DNA of 64,000 bases from an uncultured Granulosicoccaceae bacterium (GCA_937998875.1 CALLBO010000006.1:1-64000), one strand, 5' to 3'. Numbered from the stretch's first letter, positions 44,914 through 54,924 are shown. The notes: generated by a model from the letters alone, not told the origin. Translations and numbers: made by a program.

Positions 44914-46744
44914 AGGTCGGGTAAACGATTTTGTTATCAAACTGGCGAATGTTAACGGAACAGGATCTGCCAGTTCAAACGGCCTGTTGATGAAGTCAAT
45001 CTTCCGGATGGGTATTCCGGTTGTGGGTAAGAACTTCTTTCCATCGAATATACAGGGCCTACCTACCTGGTATGAGATTCGGGTAACCAAGGATGGATAC
45101 ACCTGTCGCACTGGTACCACAGATTTGATGGTGGCAATGAACGCGGAAACCTATGCCGCAGATCTGGCAGAGCTAAGACCGGGTGGCGTGTTGCTATACG
45201 ATTCAACCTGGCCGCGCAAAGATCTGCAGGAGCGCAATGATGTAACAGTGCTTGGGATTCCGTTGTCCGGTATGTGTAATGAAGCTTTTGATTCCGCCCG
45301 CGCCAAGGTATTAATGAAGAACGTAGCGTATGTGGGGGCGTTGGTAGCGTTGCTTAGTATTGAGATGGAAGTGGTTGAAAATCTCCTTAAGGAGACTTTT
45401 TCTACCAAACCGCATTTAATGGATGCCAATATGCAGGCAATTCGCATGGGTTACGACTATGCGATTGAGAATTTCAGCTGTCCGCTTGATATGCGATTGG
45501 AAAGAATGGATAAGACCGACGGCTATGTGATGGTGGACGGAAATACCACAGCAGGCCTCGGGTCTGTTTATGCTGGTGCTACCGTGGTCAGCTGGTACCC
45601 GATAACGCCGTCAACGTCATTGATTGATGCGTACAGTATTTTCTGCAAGCAACTTCGTGTCGAAGAAGACGAAGGGGGTAGTAAGGTAAACAACTACTGC
45701 GTCATTCAGGCGGAAGATGAGCTTGCCGCAATTGGTATGGTGCTTGGTGCTAACTGGAATGGCGCACGAGCGTTTACTTCGACCAGTGGACCGGGAATCT
45801 CTCTAATGAGCGAATTCTTAGGTCTTGCCTACTATGCGGAGATCCCGGCAGTAGTGTTTGATGTGCAAAGGGTTGGGCCCTCTACCGGCATGCCAACTCG
45901 TACGCAGCAATGTGATATTACATCTGCCGCTTATGCATCACATGGTGACACGAGACACGTGTTGTTGTTCCCCGCTGATCCGACAGAGTGTTTTGAGATG
46001 GCGCTCAATGCTTTTGATCTTGCTGAAAGGTTACAAACGCCGGTGATTGTTTTGTCTGATCTTGATATTGGTATGAACGACTGGATGATTCCGGAAATTC
46101 AATGGGATGAAAGCTATCAGCCTGATCGCGGTAAGGTCTATGACGCAGATGCTTTGAAAGATATGGATAAGTTCTATCGTTATCTCGATGTCGATGGTGA
46201 TGCAATACCATGGCGCACGTTACCGGGTGTGGATTCTAAAGGGGCGTACTTCGTACGTGGCTCCGGTCACAATCGCTACGGTGGCTACACCGAAAAATCC
46301 GATGAGTACAAAGACGTGCTTGACAGATTGCGCCGTAAATCTGATACCGCGGCCACAATAGTGCCCGAGCCGGTGGTCGAGCACGGTGTGGATGTAGGTG
46401 CTGAAAAAAGCTGGGCGGTACTTTCTATAGGCAGTTGTCACGGTGCCATAGTTGAAGCGCGCGACCGTTTGGCGAATGAAAAAGTTTCATTCGACTATAT
46501 GCGGGTTAAGGGTTTTCCATTTCATTCAACGGTTGATGAATTTATCCAAAAATATGAGCGGGTATTTGTAGTTGAGCAGAATCGCGATGCGCAGCTCAGG
46601 CAACTTCTCGTGAATGAGTTCGATATTAACCCGGCGCAGCTCGTGCCGTTGTTGTCATATGATGGTATGCCGGTTGGTAGTGACTTTATCGTTGAAGCCA
46701 TTAAGACCGAGTTGCAGATGCAGGGGGCGGCAGCAGCCGGTTAA
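44903..46744 (+). CDS. 2-oxoacid:acceptor oxidoreductase, gamma-alpha fused subunit
   Basis: This 613-aa subunit joins an N-terminal gamma domain (VNGTGSASSNGLL, about 1-190) to an alpha domain with the pyrimidine-binding region (GNTTAGLGSVYAGATVV, WYPITPSTSLI, GPGISLMSEFLGLAY). The pattern is that of 2-oxoglutarate or related KorA-type enzymes that oxidise a 2-oxoacid to acyl-CoA. ATG 44903 is used because the earlier TTG at 44888 lacks a better site; the gene then overlaps the previous stop by 11 bases. It pairs with the beta subunit six bases downstream. Confidence 0.92.
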   Translation: MSAEGRVNDFVIKLANVNGTGSASSNGLLMKSIFRMGIPVVGKNFFPSNIQGLPTWYEIRVTKDGYTCRTGTTDLMVAMNAETYAADLAELRPGGVLLYDSTWPRKDLQERNDVTVLGIPLSGMCNEAFDSARAKVLMKNVAYVGALVALLSIEMEVVENLLKETFSTKPHLMDANMQAIRMGYDYAIENFSCPLDMRLERMDKTDGYVMVDGNTTAGLGSVYAGATVVSWYPITPSTSLIDAYSIFCKQLRVEEDEGGSKVNNYCVIQAEDELAAIGMVLGANWNGARAFTSTSGPGISLMSEFLGLAYYAEIPAVVFDVQRVGPSTGMPTRTQQCDITSAAYASHGDTRHVLLFPADPTECFEMALNAFDLAERLQTPVIVLSDLDIGMNDWMIPEIQWDESYQPDRGKVYDADALKDMDKFYRYLDVDGDAIPWRTLPGVDSKGAYFVRGSGHNRYGGYTEKSDEYKDVLDRLRRKSDTAATIVPEPVVEHGVDVGAEKSWAVLSIGSCHGAIVEARDRLANEKVSFDYMRVKGFPFHSTVDEFIQKYERVFVVEQNRDAQLRQLLVNEFDINPAQLVPLLSYDGMPVGSDFIVEAIKTELQMQGAAAAG

Positions 46745-46750
46745 ACAACT

Positions 46751-47806
46751 ATGAGTTTTATTGCGAAACCTAAGATTACCCACCCCGGTCTGCCACGCAA
46801 CGAAATCGGCTTAACGCTGCGCGACTATGAAGGCAGCATGTCGACGTTATGTGCAGGCTGCGGACATGACTCTGTATCAGCGGCAATTATGCAGGCCTAC
46901 TTCGAGCTTTCTGTTGAGCCGCACCGTGTGGCCAAGGTGTCCGGTATTGGTTGCTCGAGCAAGACCCCGACTTATTTTCTTGGTGGTGCGCACGGATTCA
47001 ATTCGGTTCATGGACGAATGCCGTCTATTGCAACTGGTGCCAATGCGGCTAACCGTGAGCTGCAATACATTGGCGTGTCAGGTGATGGAGACTCATTGTC
47101 CATTGGGATGGGACAGTTTTCTCATGCCATAAGACGTAACGTAAATATGATGTATGTGCTCGAGAATAACGGTGTCTATGGTCTTACAAAAGGTCAGTTT
47201 TCCGCCAGCGCGGATAAAGGCAGCAAGGCAAAAAAGGGTGAGGCAAACGCCTATTCACCCATTGATCCTGTGTTACTGGCGATATCCCTGGGCTGTACGT
47301 TTGTTGGGAGGAGCTTTTCGGGTGATAAAGACAACCTGGTGCCATTATTAAAAAGCGCTATCAGTCATTCTGGTTTTGCACTGATAGATGTTATTTCACC
47401 GTGCGTAACGTTTAATGATCATGAGGGATCAACAAAAAGCTATGCACATACACGTGAGCATATGCTTGAGACGGTCTATGCGGATTATGTTGGGGCGCAT
47501 GAGGAAATTATTGCCCAGGTGCAGCCTGGAGAATATCGTCAGGTGACGATGCATGACGGTAGTCGCGTAGGGTTGCGACATGTTGATAAAAGCTATGATC
47601 CAACAGACCGAATTGCCGCAATCTCCTACATAGAAAAGCATCGTGCAGAAGGCGCTGTTGTTACCGGTTTGCTCTATGTTGAGGAAGGCAGTGCAGAGAT
47701 GCATGTAACGCTGGGTAGTGCGCCAGGTGCGATGAGTGAAATACCTTACGAAAAACTGAATCCTGGTGCCGAGGCATTAAACCGTATTCAAGGCCGCTGG
47801 CGTTAG
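46751..47806 (+). CDS. 2-oxoacid:ferredoxin oxidoreductase, beta subunit
   Basis: The 351-aa beta subunit binds thiamine diphosphate and probably one [4Fe-4S] cluster. It has TLCAGCGHDSV, VSGIGCSSKTPTYF, the TPP motif GDGDSLSIGMGQFSHA and NNGVYGLTKGQ. With the alpha-gamma subunit it would form a 2-oxoglutarate or pyruvate-type oxidoreductase. TPP and Fe-S ligands are all present, so it should be active. It is the last gene of the operon, closed by the hairpin at 47895-47919. Confidence 0.94.
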   Translation: MSFIAKPKITHPGLPRNEIGLTLRDYEGSMSTLCAGCGHDSVSAAIMQAYFELSVEPHRVAKVSGIGCSSKTPTYFLGGAHGFNSVHGRMPSIATGANAANRELQYIGVSGDGDSLSIGMGQFSHAIRRNVNMMYVLENNGVYGLTKGQFSASADKGSKAKKGEANAYSPIDPVLLAISLGCTFVGRSFSGDKDNLVPLLKSAISHSGFALIDVISPCVTFNDHEGSTKSYAHTREHMLETVYADYVGAHEEIIAQVQPGEYRQVTMHDGSRVGLRHVDKSYDPTDRIAAISYIEKHRAEGAVVTGLLYVEEGSAEMHVTLGSAPGAMSEIPYEKLNPGAEALNRIQGRWR

Positions 47807-47894
47807 TGCAATTACCCGCGCGGATGCAGCTTATCAGTAGCAAAGCTAAGCAGGTACAGCGATTATCGTAGTGGCTGTCTGGAAATTTATGTGC

Positions 47895-47919
47895 CGGGAA
47901 GTTCGTAACGAACTTCCCG
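47895..47919. terminator. Bidirectional hairpin between convergent genes
   Basis: An 11-bp perfect stem (47895-47905 with 47909-47919) closes a 3-nt loop. It lies between the stop of the oxidoreductase beta gene and that of the convergent lipoprotein gene. T tracts are weak on both sides, so efficiency is uncertain. Confidence 0.65.
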
Positions 47920-47930
47920 TATCAACCTCT

Positions 47931-48857
47931 TTATTCAGGTCGTACGCTGTTAGCGACAAACACCATTGCATCACCATCTGCTGCAACGTTGTAGGCGATT
48001 CTCAATAGAGAAGTCCAGTCATCATCGTAGCCGGGGCTCATTTGCGCTTGTATGTCTTCAGGAAAGCCAAACAGTCCGTCGTCTACCAGAGCGCAGCTAA
48101 TGAATATCGCCTCGTTGGAAGCAGTTGAAAAGCCACTGGTGTAAAGTTCTATGACTGAACCGGGTACATCGTTTGGTACCCATTGAAAAAATGTATCTAC
48201 ACTAACGTTTTCTCCATTGGCAGGTGATACCACCTGAAATGCAGGTACCGGTGGTACGGCAATGCCCGGGAATGCCGCAAACTGATCACCCGGAATATTG
48301 ATTGATAGGTTAGCACCGGCGCTTTGACTAAGTTCTGTCTCTGGCTGATAGACGGGACCGGACAGGCCGGTAGTTTGCTGTAGTGTTGCGTAAGTACCGT
48401 TGTCATCGGTTAACACCAGTGATTCACCTGCGCTTACCAGAGTTGCAGTTTGATCAAGTATTAAGAACTCGTCGGTTGCTTCTGTGGCATTTTCATCTGC
48501 CGCGAGAGTGACGATACAGATGTCGGCAGGTGGCATATAAGAGTCTCTGACTTCCTGCTCTGTTAGTGTCTCGCTAAATTCCCCGAAAAGGCCGCGTGTT
48601 GAGTCTGCGGATACGCCGATTGGTTCGAGCTTAATAAGTCCCACTGAGTTGACGGTTCCATTGCTGGTCATGGATGTAGTAACACCGTCAAGACCAGTCG
48701 CTACCGCCGCGTCGTTGTCATTCTCTGAATCGTTGCCGTCGGTGTTGTTATCTGTGTTGTCACTACCGGTATTTGTTCCGTTACCGTCGATCGTCGCTGA
48801 ATCACAAGCGATAAGAAAAGTGGAGATGAATATCAGGGAGAAAAGTTTTAATTTCAT
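47931..48857 (-). CDS. Hypothetical lipoprotein
   Basis: This is a 308-aa predicted lipoprotein. The signal peptide MKLKLFSLIFISTFLIAC ends at Cys18. A low-complexity Asp/Asn/Gly/Thr tether (about 24-50) follows. The rest is unknown; it contains a VVSPANGENVSVDTFFQW segment that resembles the start of a fibronectin-like or Ig-like strand pair. It lies downstream of the six-gene glycan operon on the same strand, 88 bases after its last gene. Whether it belongs to that transcript is uncertain. Confidence 0.75.
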   Translation of the reverse strand: MKLKLFSLIFISTFLIACDSATIDGNGTNTGSDNTDNNTDGNDSENDNDAAVATGLDGVTTSMTSNGTVNSVGLIKLEPIGVSADSTRGLFGEFSETLTEQEVRDSYMPPADICIVTLAADENATEATDEFLILDQTATLVSAGESLVLTDDNGTYATLQQTTGLSGPVYQPETELSQSAGANLSINIPGDQFAAFPGIAVPPVPAFQVVSPANGENVSVDTFFQWVPNDVPGSVIELYTSGFSTASNEAIFISCALVDDGLFGFPEDIQAQMSPGYDDDWTSLLRIAYNVAADGDAMVFVANSVRPE

Positions 48858-48945
48858 GGTGCAACCAGTACTTAATAAAGATAATGACGAGTGTAAGCCT
48901 GAAAAGGTAATTGAAACGAGTACTGACTAAGTGTTTGGAGGCTAA

Positions 48946-50745
48946 TTAGGCGGCTAAATTTGTAATTCCTGACTGTATTTCACAAAGTGAGTGATATGCA
49001 CCCTTGATTTTCAGCAATTCCTCGTGAGTTCCAACTTCAATAATTCTGCCTTCATCCAGTACGACAATACGATCCGCACTTTTGATTGTGGAAAGCCTGT
49101 GGGCGATGATAAACGAGGTGCGATTTTTTTTTAATCTGTCAAGTGCTTCAAAAAATAAAGCCTCAGTGGTGACGTCCAATGCAGATGTCGGCTCATCCAG
49201 AATCAGAATCGGCGCGTCTTTAAGGATTGCCCTGGCAATTGCCAGTCTTTGTCGTTGTCCGCCGGATAGGTCGCTGCCATGTTCGCTTAAAACTGTCTCA
49301 TAACCCAGTGGCAGTTTTGACACAAATTCATGAGCATTAGATGCTTTGGCGGCGCTTATTATTGAGTCCATATCCGCATCCGGATTTCCATAAGCAATAT
49401 TTTCGGCAATTGTTAGTGGTAGCAGATACGCGTCCTGTAAAACCATTGAGATATTACTTCTCACACTTCTAAGAGTAGCTTCCTTTAAGTCGACACCATT
49501 TATTTTTACCGTGCCATGCACTGGATCGTAGAATCTTGGTATCAATGACACCAGTGTCGACTTGCCAGATCCGGTTGTGCCGACAAATGCGATAGTTTCT
49601 CCGGTCGCCACAGACAGATTTACATTGTTAAGTGTCTGTTGGTCATCGGTATAGCCGAAGCAGATATCACTGAACTGCACAGCAGGAGTCGAGCTGTCGG
49701 TCATGGACGGGATTCGCGTTGTTCCAGAGTTAATTACAGACGGCACTTCATCCAGTACTTCAAATACCCGCTGCACTCTTGCAACGGCAGTTGCATAAGT
49801 CGAGGAAACGTAGGCGAGAACTTCAATAGGGCCATAAAGTGATGCGACGTAACTCAGGAATACCAACAACTCACCTAGTGTCAGTGTTCCTTTGAGTACC
49901 GCGTATCCGCCAATCCACATCATCACGGCAGAGCCAATAGCGGTGGAGGAGCTAACACCGACGCTGAACTCCAGTTGTGCTTTGACTGATTTCAGATAGT
50001 CCTTCTTACTGCGCTCACTTAGTTGTTTGAAATGATTGTGTTGTCGTTCCTCCTGACCAAATGCCTGTATCACTGGCAAACCGGTTAACGTTTGTTCCGC
50101 AAGTGACATCACTCGCCCTTCGCTTTGCTGATGGTCGTAGGTGTGTTTTGTCATGCGTGGCGACAATGCACGAATCAGAAACGGTATCGGTAACGCCGCG
50201 CACAATGCCACGAGTGTCAAAGTGGAATCTATCTGCCACATGATTAGAAACATCATCAGCAAGGTGACAGTAGAGGTGAGTACCGGCACAAATACACCCA
50301 GAACAATTTCCTGCAAGCACTGCGTATCTGTGGTGACCCTGCGAATCAAATCTCCGCTTGGGTGTTTTCCATGATAAAACAGCGAGAGTTTCTGAAGCTT
50401 CCGCAGCATTTCCTCTCCGAGACTGTACAGGAGCTTTTCGCCAACACCGGTTTCAACCCAGCCTTGTAGCATTTGTACCCCGCGCTGTAAGATGTGCAAC
50501 AGCAATCCGGCGACCGCCAGAATAGTCAGGGTGATGAATCCGCTGCTGAGAGAAGTTGTGTCTACGAGCTGGTTAAATTGCTCTGGCAATGTCTCGCCAT
50601 GAAACACACTGTCGACGATCAATTTCATCGGCCATGGCAAAAGCGATGCGATAGCAGCACCGATAAATACCAAAACCATTACGAAGCTAATCTGGGTGTA
50701 GGAGGCTCCGAGGTGTGGCAGCAGGCGCTTCCAGATGATATTCAT
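48946..50745 (-). CDS. ABC exporter half-transporter (glycan operon, gene 6)
   Basis: This 599-aa protein has six membrane helices and a C-terminal ATPase. Walker A is GTTGSGKST, the Q-loop is MVLQDAYLL, the signature is LSGGQRQRL, Walker B is ILILDEPTSALD and the switch histidine is in IAHRLST. The catalytic glutamate is intact. Its start overlaps the previous ABC gene by 4 bases, so the two are probably halves of a heterodimer. Exporters of this fused type include NdvA (cyclic beta-glucan) and MsbA/PglK (lipid-linked sugars), so a glycan or glycolipid cargo is reasonable given the neighbours. It is the last gene of the six-gene operon. Confidence 0.92.
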   Translation of the reverse strand: MNIIWKRLLPHLGASYTQISFVMVLVFIGAAIASLLPWPMKLIVDSVFHGETLPEQFNQLVDTTSLSSGFITLTILAVAGLLLHILQRGVQMLQGWVETGVGEKLLYSLGEEMLRKLQKLSLFYHGKHPSGDLIRRVTTDTQCLQEIVLGVFVPVLTSTVTLLMMFLIMWQIDSTLTLVALCAALPIPFLIRALSPRMTKHTYDHQQSEGRVMSLAEQTLTGLPVIQAFGQEERQHNHFKQLSERSKKDYLKSVKAQLEFSVGVSSSTAIGSAVMMWIGGYAVLKGTLTLGELLVFLSYVASLYGPIEVLAYVSSTYATAVARVQRVFEVLDEVPSVINSGTTRIPSMTDSSTPAVQFSDICFGYTDDQQTLNNVNLSVATGETIAFVGTTGSGKSTLVSLIPRFYDPVHGTVKINGVDLKEATLRSVRSNISMVLQDAYLLPLTIAENIAYGNPDADMDSIISAAKASNAHEFVSKLPLGYETVLSEHGSDLSGGQRQRLAIARAILKDAPILILDEPTSALDVTTEALFFEALDRLKKNRTSFIIAHRLSTIKSADRIVVLDEGRIIEVGTHEELLKIKGAYHSLCEIQSGITNLAA

Positions 50746-52535
50746 GCGGCCTCCTTTTCAGGTGCTGTCGATTGCAATTGGATCATCTCGGCATAGATGC
50801 CATTTATTTCCATTAACTCTGTATGATTCCCGGACTCTGCCACCTCGCCCTTTTCGATCACAATGATTCGGTCTGCATTACGTATAGTAGACAGACGATG
50901 GGCAACGATAATTGTTGTGCGTCCCCGCATCAATTTACTGAGTGCTTCAAAAAACAGAGTCTCAGTACGGGCATCAAGGGCTGAAGTCGGCTCATCTAAA
51001 ATCAGCACCGGGGCGTTTTTCAACATCGCTCTTGCTATAGCCAGTCGTTGACGTTGGCCGCCGGAGATATTCGCCCCCATTTCTCCAATCACGGTGTCGT
51101 AACCATTGGGGAGTTTACTGATAAATGCGGCGGCACTGGCGGTGGTTGCAGCACGGATGATTTCCTCCCGGGTTGCATCCGGTGTGCCATAGGCAATGTT
51201 TTCAGCAACAGTCAGGGGTAACAAAAATGGATCTTGCAGGACAACTGATATTCTGTCTCTCAGACTTTTCAGATCGATGTCGTATATGTTTTCATCACCG
51301 ATGTAAATATTGCCGCTGTCCCAGTCAAAGAATCGCATGATGAGTGACGCAAGCGTAGATTTACCGCTGCCACTTTTTCCGACAAACGCAACTGTTTCCC
51401 CCGGTTTGATTTCGAGATTGATATTTCTTAATACCAGCCTGTTTGCCTCATAACCAAAGGAGACATTTTCAAAGCGTATACCAACTGGTTTGTGCAAGCT
51501 TGATTTAGATAATGCCCTTGCGCCCCAGTGATCGAATATTTCTTCATCCGCATCTAGTACTTCCAAAACGCGGTCGAGATTCGCTTCTGCGGATTTAACA
51601 TTTTTGTAGGTCAGTAGTAGAGACTCTGTTTCCCCCTGTAGCGTCTGCAGGTAACCCAGAAATACCAATAGGCTGCCGACTGTAATCGTGCCGTCGAGTA
51701 CGCGTTGTCCACCGGCAACCAGTACTATTGTAAGACCTGCGCTGAGAGTAACGGCGTTTACGAAGGTAAAGCCGTTGTCAAACAATGAACTGACTTTGGC
51801 AGACTTTACAGCCTCACCGGATAAGCGCCTGAATTTTGCGCAGTTGGCCTGTTCTCTGCCGAAAGCCTGAACCAGCGGGATGGCAGTGATGGTCTGATGG
51901 ACAAACGACATGACTTTCGATTGCGCTTCTCTTTGGTGTTGCGCCCGTGCGCGTAGTCGCTCACCAAAAAAGATCGTTGAGGCGGCGAGGAGTGGTGACA
52001 GCAGCAGCGACAGTATTGCTAAAAACGGATCTATCTGCCAGGCAACCAATCCGATGACCAGCAGGGTAATCAGATTCTGCACCGGTGTTATCAGGAGAGC
52101 CTGTGCTATTGTGAATACGCACCAGGAATCCACAGTGAGACGTCCAAGTGAGTCTGCAACGGGGTGCTTGGTATGGAATATCTTTGATAAACGCTGAAGC
52201 TTATTGAACATGAGCATCGAAAGATCGATCACCATTTGCTGACCAATCTTGCTCCACAACCAACTGCTTGCAACGCTGATCGCACTGGATAGCGCAAAAA
52301 ACAATACGCTTGCACTCGCTGCTACAAAAATCAATACCGCCGGGCTCATGAAGTACAGATTGCTAGTGCTAACGATCGGTTGCTCGACAAGTGCGTAGTC
52401 CACCAATAGTTTGATTGGCCATGGCATTAATGCAGTAACACAAGCAGCCAGAAGTGCCAAAATCAAAAGCTGAACCAGGCCTTTCTTCTGTTGCCAGATC
52501 ACAGGGGTGATACTGCTGTAGCGATGAATATTCAC
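50742..52535 (-). CDS. ABC exporter half-transporter (glycan operon, gene 5)
   Basis: This 597-aa paralogue of the next gene has the same layout. Helices span about residues 20-310. The ATPase has GKSGSGKST, VVLQDPFLL, ISGGQRQRL, VLILDEPTSALD and VAHRLST. Both ATPase sites keep the catalytic Glu, so the pair would not be a degenerate-site heterodimer. It overlaps both flanking genes by 4 bases. MPWPIKLLVDYAL in the first helix is shared with its paralogue (MPWPMKLIVDSVF). Confidence 0.92.
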   Translation of the reverse strand: MNIHRYSSITPVIWQQKKGLVQLLILALLAACVTALMPWPIKLLVDYALVEQPIVSTSNLYFMSPAVLIFVAASASVLFFALSSAISVASSWLWSKIGQQMVIDLSMLMFNKLQRLSKIFHTKHPVADSLGRLTVDSWCVFTIAQALLITPVQNLITLLVIGLVAWQIDPFLAILSLLLSPLLAASTIFFGERLRARAQHQREAQSKVMSFVHQTITAIPLVQAFGREQANCAKFRRLSGEAVKSAKVSSLFDNGFTFVNAVTLSAGLTIVLVAGGQRVLDGTITVGSLLVFLGYLQTLQGETESLLLTYKNVKSAEANLDRVLEVLDADEEIFDHWGARALSKSSLHKPVGIRFENVSFGYEANRLVLRNINLEIKPGETVAFVGKSGSGKSTLASLIMRFFDWDSGNIYIGDENIYDIDLKSLRDRISVVLQDPFLLPLTVAENIAYGTPDATREEIIRAATTASAAAFISKLPNGYDTVIGEMGANISGGQRQRLAIARAMLKNAPVLILDEPTSALDARTETLFFEALSKLMRGRTTIIVAHRLSTIRNADRIIVIEKGEVAESGNHTELMEINGIYAEMIQLQSTAPEKEAA

Positions 52536-53746
52536 GCGATGGCTACTTTGATTTCGGAATGGGATGCATAAAGATTTTCTAATAGCTTGTTCAGCACTGG
52601 CTTGTAGTGGAAGTACTCATGAGTTATCTCCAGTGCAGCCTCGCAATGTGCTGTATAGTTCTGTTGCACCGCATCTAAAGCATGTAAAGCTTCCTCCGTA
52701 TTGGAGAAAGGCAGCACTCCTCTATCAGAGTTCAGCCAGTTTTGAAATCCTGTGTCTTGTACAACAACAGGTTTTCCACAGGCGAGATAATTGATGCTTC
52801 GTTCGCTAAACCAGCCGCTGTGGCTCGAGACATAGCCATGCTTACTTATGCCAAACTCGGCACTTGAGTGCTGCAGGTAGTCGCGATAGCTTTGTATAGT
52901 TTTGGTAACGTCCTGTGAGTCGCGCAATTTCCAGCCTATTGACTCGAGTTGTTCTCTTGGGGCAGAAGTACTGCCAAGCGCAATTTCGAGGTGATGATTA
53001 CATTGATCAGGTAACTCCATAAACTGTGCAAACGAAGCTGACTTCATTCCGTAGGTTTTGCCTTGGTACTCTCTCGCCGGGTAGCTGTCCCATTGTGCAA
53101 TAGTGGTAAACTTGAATGTGTCTGTCTGGTTTTGATTACCGGACCAGCACTCGGGTACTACTGGCTGACGGGTTGCAATCCAGTTCAATCCATCAGTGGG
53201 AACTGTGCAGTCAGGTCGATTGATGTTCTCGCCGAAGCTCAAGTAGTGGGTGTGCAGCATTGCCTGTGCTGCAGCTTCGGAATTCTGTAGATGATTTAGT
53301 TGAGTAAATACCGGGTCGGTATCGATCAGTGCACGAATATCTATCTGTAACAGCCATTCCCTTAAGGGGTTGACCGCAGATAAATTCAATAGTAAATCTG
53401 CGTTGCGGCAGTGGTCTATCGCATCTTCCGCTCTTGGGCCGTGCCATTTTTTGCTGTGAGCATCGTGGTAGGCCCAACAGTCGCCGATGCCAATTTCATT
53501 AAAAGATCGACGCGCAAACTCCAGACCGTAAGTTGCATCACGACCAGTCGAACCTGTGGTGGGGTTGTAGCAGGAGTCGTAATCATCGCTGTCTTCTATA
53601 AACGTCACTCTGTGCCCCAGTAATGACAATCCAAGTGCATACTGTAGATGATGCCAGGCGAGACCTCCCAATGGACCTCTAACAATATAGCCGAGTACAA
53701 CAATATTCAGTTCCTGTATAGGTGCTAATGATGCATTTACAGTCAT
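52532..53746 (-). CDS. CgeB-like glycosyltransferase (glycan operon, gene 4)
   Basis: This 404-aa GT-B glycosyltransferase has a C-terminal domain of the Glyco_trans_1_2/CgeB type, seen as HSGWFSERSINYLACGKPVVVQDTGF across about residues 305-332. The N-terminal half begins with IVVLGYIVRGPLGGLAWHH and carries the QYALGLSLLGH and CYNPTTG segments. It is clearly paralogous to the gene at 53743-54924. It would transfer a sugar from a nucleotide donor in the cytoplasm; donor and acceptor are unknown. Start and stop overlap the neighbours by 4 bases (ATGA). Confidence 0.85.
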   Translation of the reverse strand: MTVNASLAPIQELNIVVLGYIVRGPLGGLAWHHLQYALGLSLLGHRVTFIEDSDDYDSCYNPTTGSTGRDATYGLEFARRSFNEIGIGDCWAYHDAHSKKWHGPRAEDAIDHCRNADLLLNLSAVNPLREWLLQIDIRALIDTDPVFTQLNHLQNSEAAAQAMLHTHYLSFGENINRPDCTVPTDGLNWIATRQPVVPECWSGNQNQTDTFKFTTIAQWDSYPAREYQGKTYGMKSASFAQFMELPDQCNHHLEIALGSTSAPREQLESIGWKLRDSQDVTKTIQSYRDYLQHSSAEFGISKHGYVSSHSGWFSERSINYLACGKPVVVQDTGFQNWLNSDRGVLPFSNTEEALHALDAVQQNYTAHCEAALEITHEYFHYKPVLNKLLENLYASHSEIKVAIA

Positions 53747-54924
53747 GCTACTTGCACCTCACACACATTACTCGTCGCACGTTCGACCAAATTTGTCAGC
53801 ACACTGGTGGAATTAAAATACGACTCTGCGATCTCTCTGGCTGCAGTGCTGTGCAACTTCGGGTTACTGCGAACGGACTCAATTCCGGCGAGCGCCTCGT
53901 CCGGATTATCAAACGCAATGACTCCATCCCCGCAAGGGATAACCTTTGAGAACCCGGTGTCCTGAACCACGACAGGGCGGGCAGAGGCCAGATAGCATGC
54001 AGATCGACAACTGAACCACCCGGACCGGCCCTTGACATAACCTTGCTTGGCTACGCTCCACTCGGCGCGTGAGTGACGGATGTAATCTCGATAGCTGTGC
54101 ATATCAGCACAGACTTCAGCGGGTGATACCAGTTTCCAGCCGGCAGCCTCCAGGCGTTCTCGCGGTGTTCTATTTGTTTTTCCCTCGTTTACTGCAAGCT
54201 CGAGTGTGCCTTCTGGCAATGAGGCTGGAAGATCTATGTAAGTCTTAAACTCTTCGTCTTTTTGTCCGTAAATTTCTTCGTTGTATTCTAGAGAGTCGTA
54301 GCTTGTCCAGTTCATCACAGTGGTAAAGCAATCTCTGTGGGATGTAGCAGGTTGCCATTCGTCCAATACAATCGGTTGCCTGGTAGGCAGCCAAGTGTCG
54401 CCGCTGCATGGAATGTTGTGGGATGGGTTTTCAGCAAAACTGAATAAGACATCATGCTGATCAATCTGAGCACGGAAACTTTCGTAGCCCAGCAATAGTT
54501 TGATCTGGGTAAACACCGGATCAGAATCAATAAATGCCAGTCGCTTGATACTCCGGTAGCGCTCTGGGTAAGCGAGACAGCCTGAAACGTTAATAAGCAG
54601 ATCTGCGGTGGCTATTGCTTCCCTGCGTTCAGTTTCTTTCAGTCCGTACCATTGGTCGGTGTAGTCGTGTCTGAACATCCACCTGTCTTGCAGATTGAAT
54701 TGCGCCATGACGGTATCCAGATACGCTACATTGTAGCTGCAACCGTCTTCGCTAAGTCCACCTGTCGTCGGGTTGTATGGCCAGAACCCGGTATCCTCAA
54801 GATAATAAACATCGTGGCCCATCCTTGAAAGGCCCAAAACATACTGAAGATAGTCCCAGGCGACCCCGCCCAGAGGATATTGGGCGATTAAACCGGTAAC
54901 AATGATTCTAAGCCGTGAGTTCAC
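53743..54924 (-). CDS. CgeB-like glycosyltransferase (glycan operon, gene 3)
   Basis: This 393-aa paralogue of the next gene begins RIIVTGLIAQYPLGGVAWDY and shares the YNPTTGG segment and RSGWFSCRSACYLASARPVV followed by QDTGF. Two copies in tandem suggest two sequential transfers in one pathway. Shared DSDPVFTQ and DTDPVFTQ segments lie at the same place in the two proteins. GTG 54924 is the start; 42 bases separate it from the beta-barrel gene upstream. Confidence 0.85.
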   Translation of the reverse strand: MNSRLRIIVTGLIAQYPLGGVAWDYLQYVLGLSRMGHDVYYLEDTGFWPYNPTTGGLSEDGCSYNVAYLDTVMAQFNLQDRWMFRHDYTDQWYGLKETERREAIATADLLINVSGCLAYPERYRSIKRLAFIDSDPVFTQIKLLLGYESFRAQIDQHDVLFSFAENPSHNIPCSGDTWLPTRQPIVLDEWQPATSHRDCFTTVMNWTSYDSLEYNEEIYGQKDEEFKTYIDLPASLPEGTLELAVNEGKTNRTPRERLEAAGWKLVSPAEVCADMHSYRDYIRHSRAEWSVAKQGYVKGRSGWFSCRSACYLASARPVVVQDTGFSKVIPCGDGVIAFDNPDEALAGIESVRSNPKLHSTAAREIAESYFNSTSVLTNLVERATSNVCEVQVA

